A DNA stretch of 64,000 nt from Alphaproteobacteria bacterium (lineage in GTDB: Bacteria > Pseudomonadota > Alphaproteobacteria > Rickettsiales > JABCZZ01). Positions 60,317-64,000 of this stretch are shown here, one piece after another (position 1 is the first letter of the stretch; each line of letters begins with the position of its first letter). The stretch lies in NCBI GenBank assembly GCA_013288335.1, contig JABDCC010000001.1, forward strand, positions 40,054 through 104,053, in the 5' to 3' direction. A model generated the notes under the pieces. It saw only the letters and a program-made list of their open reading frames with translations. It did not search any database and had not been told where the DNA came from. The translations under genes were made by a program, and so were the position numbers.

Positions 60317-63300
60317 ATGAATATTTCCAAATTTTTTATTGATCGTCCGATCTTTGCCGGTGTGATCTCGATCGTAATTTTTCTGTCAGGACTTATTTGC
60401 ATATTTCTACTGCCGATTTCAGAGTATCCGGAAGTAGTACCGCCATCCGTGGTGGTAAGCGCGCAATTTCCCGGCGCGAATCCAAAAGTAATCGCAGAGA
60501 CTGTTGCGACACCGCTGGAAGAGCAGATCAACGGCACCGAAAACTTGCTCTATATGTTTTCGCAAGCTTCTTCGGACGGCAATTTAAAAATTACGGTTAC
60601 TTTTAAACTCGGAACCGATGCCGATCTTGCGCAGCAATTGGTTCAGAATCGTGTTAACCAGGCATTACCGCGCTTGCCTGATGTCACCCGCCAAATTGGG
60701 GTGACTACCGTCAAAAGCTCTCCTGATCTTACGATGGTGGTACATTTAACTTCGCCGAATGATCGCTATAGCATGCTTTACCTGCGCAACTATGGAGTCT
60801 TAAATATTAAGGATCAGCTGGAAAAAATTCCAGGCATTGGCAGTGTGCAGTTATTTGGCTCCGGCGATTATGCCATGCGTATATGGCTTAATCCGCAGAA
60901 AATCTCTGAGCGTAATTTAACTGCCGACGAGGTAATAGCTGCCATCCGCCGCCAAAACGTGCAGGTCGCGGCCGGTGTTATTGGTGGGCCGCCTTATGGC
61001 AAAGGGGTAGAAATACAACTGCCCATCAATACGCAGGGACGGCTTACCGACCCAGAGCAATTTGAAAATATTATAATCAAGCGTGATGCAAAAGGGGTGA
61101 TCACCAAACTCAGCGATATCGCGCGAGTAGAGATCGATGCGGATCAATATGGACTACGTTCACTGCTCGATAACAAATCCGCAGTTGCTATACCGATATT
61201 TCAGACGCCGGGCGCAAACGCCATCGATATTTCCAATAAAGTGCGCTCCACCATGGCGGAGCTCAAAAAGAATTTCCCCGAAGGAATCGATTATTCCATT
61301 GTATACGATCCGACAATTTTCGTACGCGGCTCGATTGAAGCGGTAATACATACCTTGCTTGAAGCGGTAGCGCTGGTGGTGCTCGTGGTTATCATCTTCC
61401 TGCAAACCTGGCGTGCGTCGATAATTCCATTGTTGGCGGTGCCGATTTCCATTGTGGGTACATTTGCCATCATGCATATGTTCGGCCTCTCTATTAACGC
61501 ACTATCTTTATTTGGCCTAGTGTTGGCCATCGGTATCGTGGTGGATGATGCCATCGTGGTGGTCGAAAACGTGGAACGCAATATTGAAAATGGGCTGAGC
61601 CCACGTGATGCAACCATTAAGGCGATGAGTGAAGTCACTAGCCCGATTATTGCTATTGCACTGGTGCTCTGTGCAGTGTTCGTGCCGATTGCTTTTATCA
61701 GTGGTTTGACCGGTCAGTTTTACATTCAGTTTGCGCTGACCATTGTGTTTTCCACTGTCATTTCAGCGTTTAATTCGTTAACGCTTTCTCCGGCACTTTC
61801 TGCAATGCTGCTTAAATCTCACGATGCCCCGCCGGATCGTTTGACCATAATTTTAGACAGTGTCTTTGGCGGATTTTTCAATTGGTTTAATAAATTTTTC
61901 CGTACCAATTCCGCACGTTATAGTCGTGGTGTAGGCTGGTCTTTAAAACATAAGTCCTCTGCATTTATTATTTATGTGCTGCTTCTGGGTGCAACTTATG
62001 TTGGTTTTCAGCTTGTGCCTCCGGGCTTCGTGCCGTTACAGGATAAGCAATATTTGATCAGTTTTGCACAGCTTCCTGACGGCGCAACGTTGACACGCAC
62101 GGAAAAAGTGATCCGTGAAATGTCGGAAATTGCTATGAAAGAGCCAGGCGTAGAAAGTGCAGTGGCTTTTCCGGGATTATCGATCAATGGTTTTATCAAC
62201 AGTTCAAGCGCCGGTATTGTGTTCGTGACACTCAAGCCATTTGACGAACGCACTTCCAAAGATTTATCAGGATTTGCCATATCGCAGAAATTACAAATGA
62301 AATACGGCGGAATTAAAGATGCTTTCATCGCTATTTTCCCGCCCCCACCAGTGATGGGGCTCGGAACTATTGGCGGGTTCAAATTGCAGATTGAAGACCG
62401 GCTTGATCAGGGCTACGCAGCTTTGGATGGGGCAGTCAAAGCCGTGGTGGGCAAGGCGTATCAGACACCGGCATTATCGCGGGTATTTTCGGGTTATAAC
62501 ATAGGCGTGCCGCAGCTCAATGCGGATCTCGATCGTACCAAAGCCATGCAGCTTGGTTTGGATATACAGGATATTTTTGATACGATGCAAATTTACCTTG
62601 GCTCACTCTATATTAACGATTTCAATAAATTTGGCCGCACCTACGAAGTTATTGCGCAAGCTGATAAAGAATTCCGCTCCAAACCGGATGATATTTTAAA
62701 GCTGAAAACGCGAAGTAGTACAGGGCATATGGTGCCGCTTGGTTCCGTGGTGCGTGTGAGTGAAACCAGCGGACCCGATAATGCAATGCGCTATAACGCA
62801 TTCAGCTCTGCCGATATTAATGGCAGCCCGGGGCCCGGTTATTCAAGCGGACAAGCTCAGGAAGCGATTGCTAAGATCCTGGATGAAACCTTGCCGCGTG
62901 GCATGACGTATGAGTGGACGGAACTTACCTATCAGCAGATTCTTGCCGGTAATACCGCAATCTATATTTTTCCGGTCTGCGTGTTGCTGGTGTTCCTTGT
63001 GCTAGCTGCGTTATATGAAAGTTTGTTTTTACCGCTTGCGATTATTCTGATTGTGCCGATGTGTTTATTTTCGGCAATCACCGGCGTATATTTGACGGGT
63101 GGCGATAATAATATTTTTACGCAAATTGGGTTCTTTGTGCTTGTGGGTCTTGCTTGCAAAAACGCCATTCTGATTGTGGAGTTTGCGCATGAACTGGAAA
63201 TTCAGGGCTATGATACGATAGCGGCGGCAATTGAAGCAACCCATCTGCGACTCCGCCCCATTCTTATGACATCGCTTGCGTTCATCATGGGCGTGACTCC

Positions 63301-63478
63301 GTTGGTGATTTCTACGGGTGCGGGTGCTGAAATGCGCCATGCCATGGGTATTGCAGTATTTTCAGGAATGCTAGGTGTCACCTGTTTTGGTCTGTTTCTC
63401 ACCCCCGTATTTTACGTGTTGCTACGCGGGCTTGAGAATATGATTTACCCCCCTGAGCTCAAGCATCATGATGAGTAG
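60317..63478 (+). CDS. RND multidrug efflux pump, AcrB/MexF-like
   Basis: 1053-residue inner-membrane transporter. N-terminal FFIDRPIFAGVISIVIFLSGL, LPISEYPEVVPPSVVV and ATPLEEQINGTENLLYM are HAE1-type; the proton relay Asp pair is in GIVVDDAIVVVENVERNI and the Lys in the equivalent of helix 10 (LVGLACKNAILIVEFAHE). The sequence is closer to MexF/OqxB-type pumps than the RND gene at 11-14 kb, so the window encodes two distinct pumps. Regulated by the upstream tetR. Confidence 0.95.
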   Translation: MNISKFFIDRPIFAGVISIVIFLSGLICIFLLPISEYPEVVPPSVVVSAQFPGANPKVIAETVATPLEEQINGTENLLYMFSQASSDGNLKITVTFKLGTDADLAQQLVQNRVNQALPRLPDVTRQIGVTTVKSSPDLTMVVHLTSPNDRYSMLYLRNYGVLNIKDQLEKIPGIGSVQLFGSGDYAMRIWLNPQKISERNLTADEVIAAIRRQNVQVAAGVIGGPPYGKGVEIQLPINTQGRLTDPEQFENIIIKRDAKGVITKLSDIARVEIDADQYGLRSLLDNKSAVAIPIFQTPGANAIDISNKVRSTMAELKKNFPEGIDYSIVYDPTIFVRGSIEAVIHTLLEAVALVVLVVIIFLQTWRASIIPLLAVPISIVGTFAIMHMFGLSINALSLFGLVLAIGIVVDDAIVVVENVERNIENGLSPRDATIKAMSEVTSPIIAIALVLCAVFVPIAFISGLTGQFYIQFALTIVFSTVISAFNSLTLSPALSAMLLKSHDAPPDRLTIILDSVFGGFFNWFNKFFRTNSARYSRGVGWSLKHKSSAFIIYVLLLGATYVGFQLVPPGFVPLQDKQYLISFAQLPDGATLTRTEKVIREMSEIAMKEPGVESAVAFPGLSINGFINSSSAGIVFVTLKPFDERTSKDLSGFAISQKLQMKYGGIKDAFIAIFPPPPVMGLGTIGGFKLQIEDRLDQGYAALDGAVKAVVGKAYQTPALSRVFSGYNIGVPQLNADLDRTKAMQLGLDIQDIFDTMQIYLGSLYINDFNKFGRTYEVIAQADKEFRSKPDDILKLKTRSSTGHMVPLGSVVRVSETSGPDNAMRYNAFSSADINGSPGPGYSSGQAQEAIAKILDETLPRGMTYEWTELTYQQILAGNTAIYIFPVCVLLVFLVLAALYESLFLPLAIILIVPMCLFSAITGVYLTGGDNNIFTQIGFFVLVGLACKNAILIVEFAHELEIQGYDTIAAAIEATHLRLRPILMTSLAFIMGVTPLVISTGAGAEMRHAMGIAVFSGMLGVTCFGLFLTPVFYVLLRGLENMIYPPELKHHDE

Positions 63479-63487
63479 GGAGCAACA

Positions 63488-64000
63488 ATGAAAAAAATAT
63501 TTCTTATAATATGGATTGCAGGGTTTGTAGCCGCCTGCACTTCCCCAGTGAGTAAGCAAGATGCTAAAATTACAACTCCGCCTGCGTGGAATAATTTTAC
63601 CGATACTACGTTTGCTAATGCAAAGCAGGAAAAGATTGAGCAGGATTGGTGGAAACATTTTGACGATCCGACACTGGATGCGTTGATACATGAGGCGCTT
63701 GCCAACAACAAGAATCTTCAAATCGCCAAAGAACGTGTGAAGGAAGCAAAAGCCAATCGCGGGGTTGCAAAATCAGCACTCTATCCGCAGATAAGCGCAC
63801 TCGGAACTGCTTCAAGTGGCAATCAAGGGTTTAACACCTTCAACGAAAAATATTCTGTCGCGGAAATTGACGGAGAAGCAACATGGGAACTGGATTTATT
63901 CGGCCGCAATCAAGCGAATGTTGCCAATGCTAAAGCGTTGGTGCAATCGGAAGAAGCCAATGAGCAGGGAACAACCGTTGCCTTGCTTGCAGAAGTGGCG
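63488..64000 (+). CDS. Outer membrane efflux factor (NodT family), truncated by window end
   Basis: The first 171 residues are present. A lipoprotein signal with lipobox VAAC (Cys about 16) is followed by QDWWKHFDDPTLDALIHEAL and LDLFGRNQANVANAKAL, the NodT/OprM pattern including the WELDLFG strand. It is the last visible gene of the tetR-MFP-RND-OMF operon, starting nine bases after the pump, and would form the outer-membrane channel. The reading frame is open to the edge. Confidence 0.93.
   Translation, partial: MKKIFLIIWIAGFVAACTSPVSKQDAKITTPPAWNNFTDTTFANAKQEKIEQDWWKHFDDPTLDALIHEALANNKNLQIAKERVKEAKANRGVAKSALYPQISALGTASSGNQGFNTFNEKYSVAEIDGEATWELDLFGRNQANVANAKALVQSEEANEQGTTVALLAEVA

Overview
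The window reads as a chromosomal segment of a moderately AT-rich alphaproteobacterium. This is inferred from gene content: a DUF2336 protein beside CheZ and CheY, a PleC/DivJ-like histidine kinase, an Flp-type pilin, the coupled ribH-nusB pair, and repeated TTAA-N7-TTAA (CtrA-like) motifs. Type IV pilus motors, chemotaxis, curli-type amyloid and several biosynthetic genes (riboflavin, thiamine, shikimate, pantothenate) suggest a motile or surface-associated bacterium rather than a strongly reduced endosymbiont. The exact order cannot be fixed from the sequence. I see no IS element, prophage or CRISPR array.

Layout. 1-8.4 kb: queuosine-precursor transporter, GAF-GGDEF diguanylate cyclase, YciI protein, LplT-like transporter, a WXXGXW-repeat secreted protein, tRNA-Leu(CAG), a pyrimidine-dimer glycosylase-like gene and a membrane metallophosphoesterase. 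8.4-14.7 kb: marR-RND-MFP-OMF drug efflux operon with a readable promoter and operator. 14.7-18.3 kb: compact curli-type operon of three curlin-repeat proteins followed by CsgF and CsgG. 18.3-26.6 kb: parC, an orphan Flp pilin, tRNA-Thr(TGT), ribH-nusB, a polytopic membrane protein, an OmpA-family protein, alr and a type IV pilin-like protein. 26.6-37.5 kb: L,D-transpeptidase, ppk and ppx flanking a large degenerate PEP-carboxylase homologue on the opposite strand, aat, and a sensor kinase. 37.7-41.3 kb: rpmH-rnpA-yidD, two unknown genes in AT-rich DNA, aroQ, thiS-thiG. 41.4-45.6 kb: proline-rich TPR protein, pilT, pilU, then tRNA-Tyr. 45.8-49 kb: GH26-like secreted glycosidase, a Cys-repeat secreted peptide, a sugar-transfer ATP-grasp protein, panD. 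49-56.6 kb: a two-gene Aer-type aerotaxis receptor behind a perfect FNR/FixK box, a small lipoprotein, DUF2336-cheZ-cheY, and cheY-cheB-cheR. 56.6-64 kb: AraC-MGMT fusion, arsR-SRPBCC pair, and a tetR-MFP-RND-OMF operon cut by the window end.

The genes group into envelope/adhesion functions (curli, pili, OmpA, L,D-transpeptidase, two RND pumps), taxis and signalling, and housekeeping. The most notable items are the PEP-carboxylase homologue that has lost catalytic residues, the uninterrupted 11-residue curlin lattice, and the FNR box that appears to sit at -41.5 of the split aerotaxis receptor promoter.
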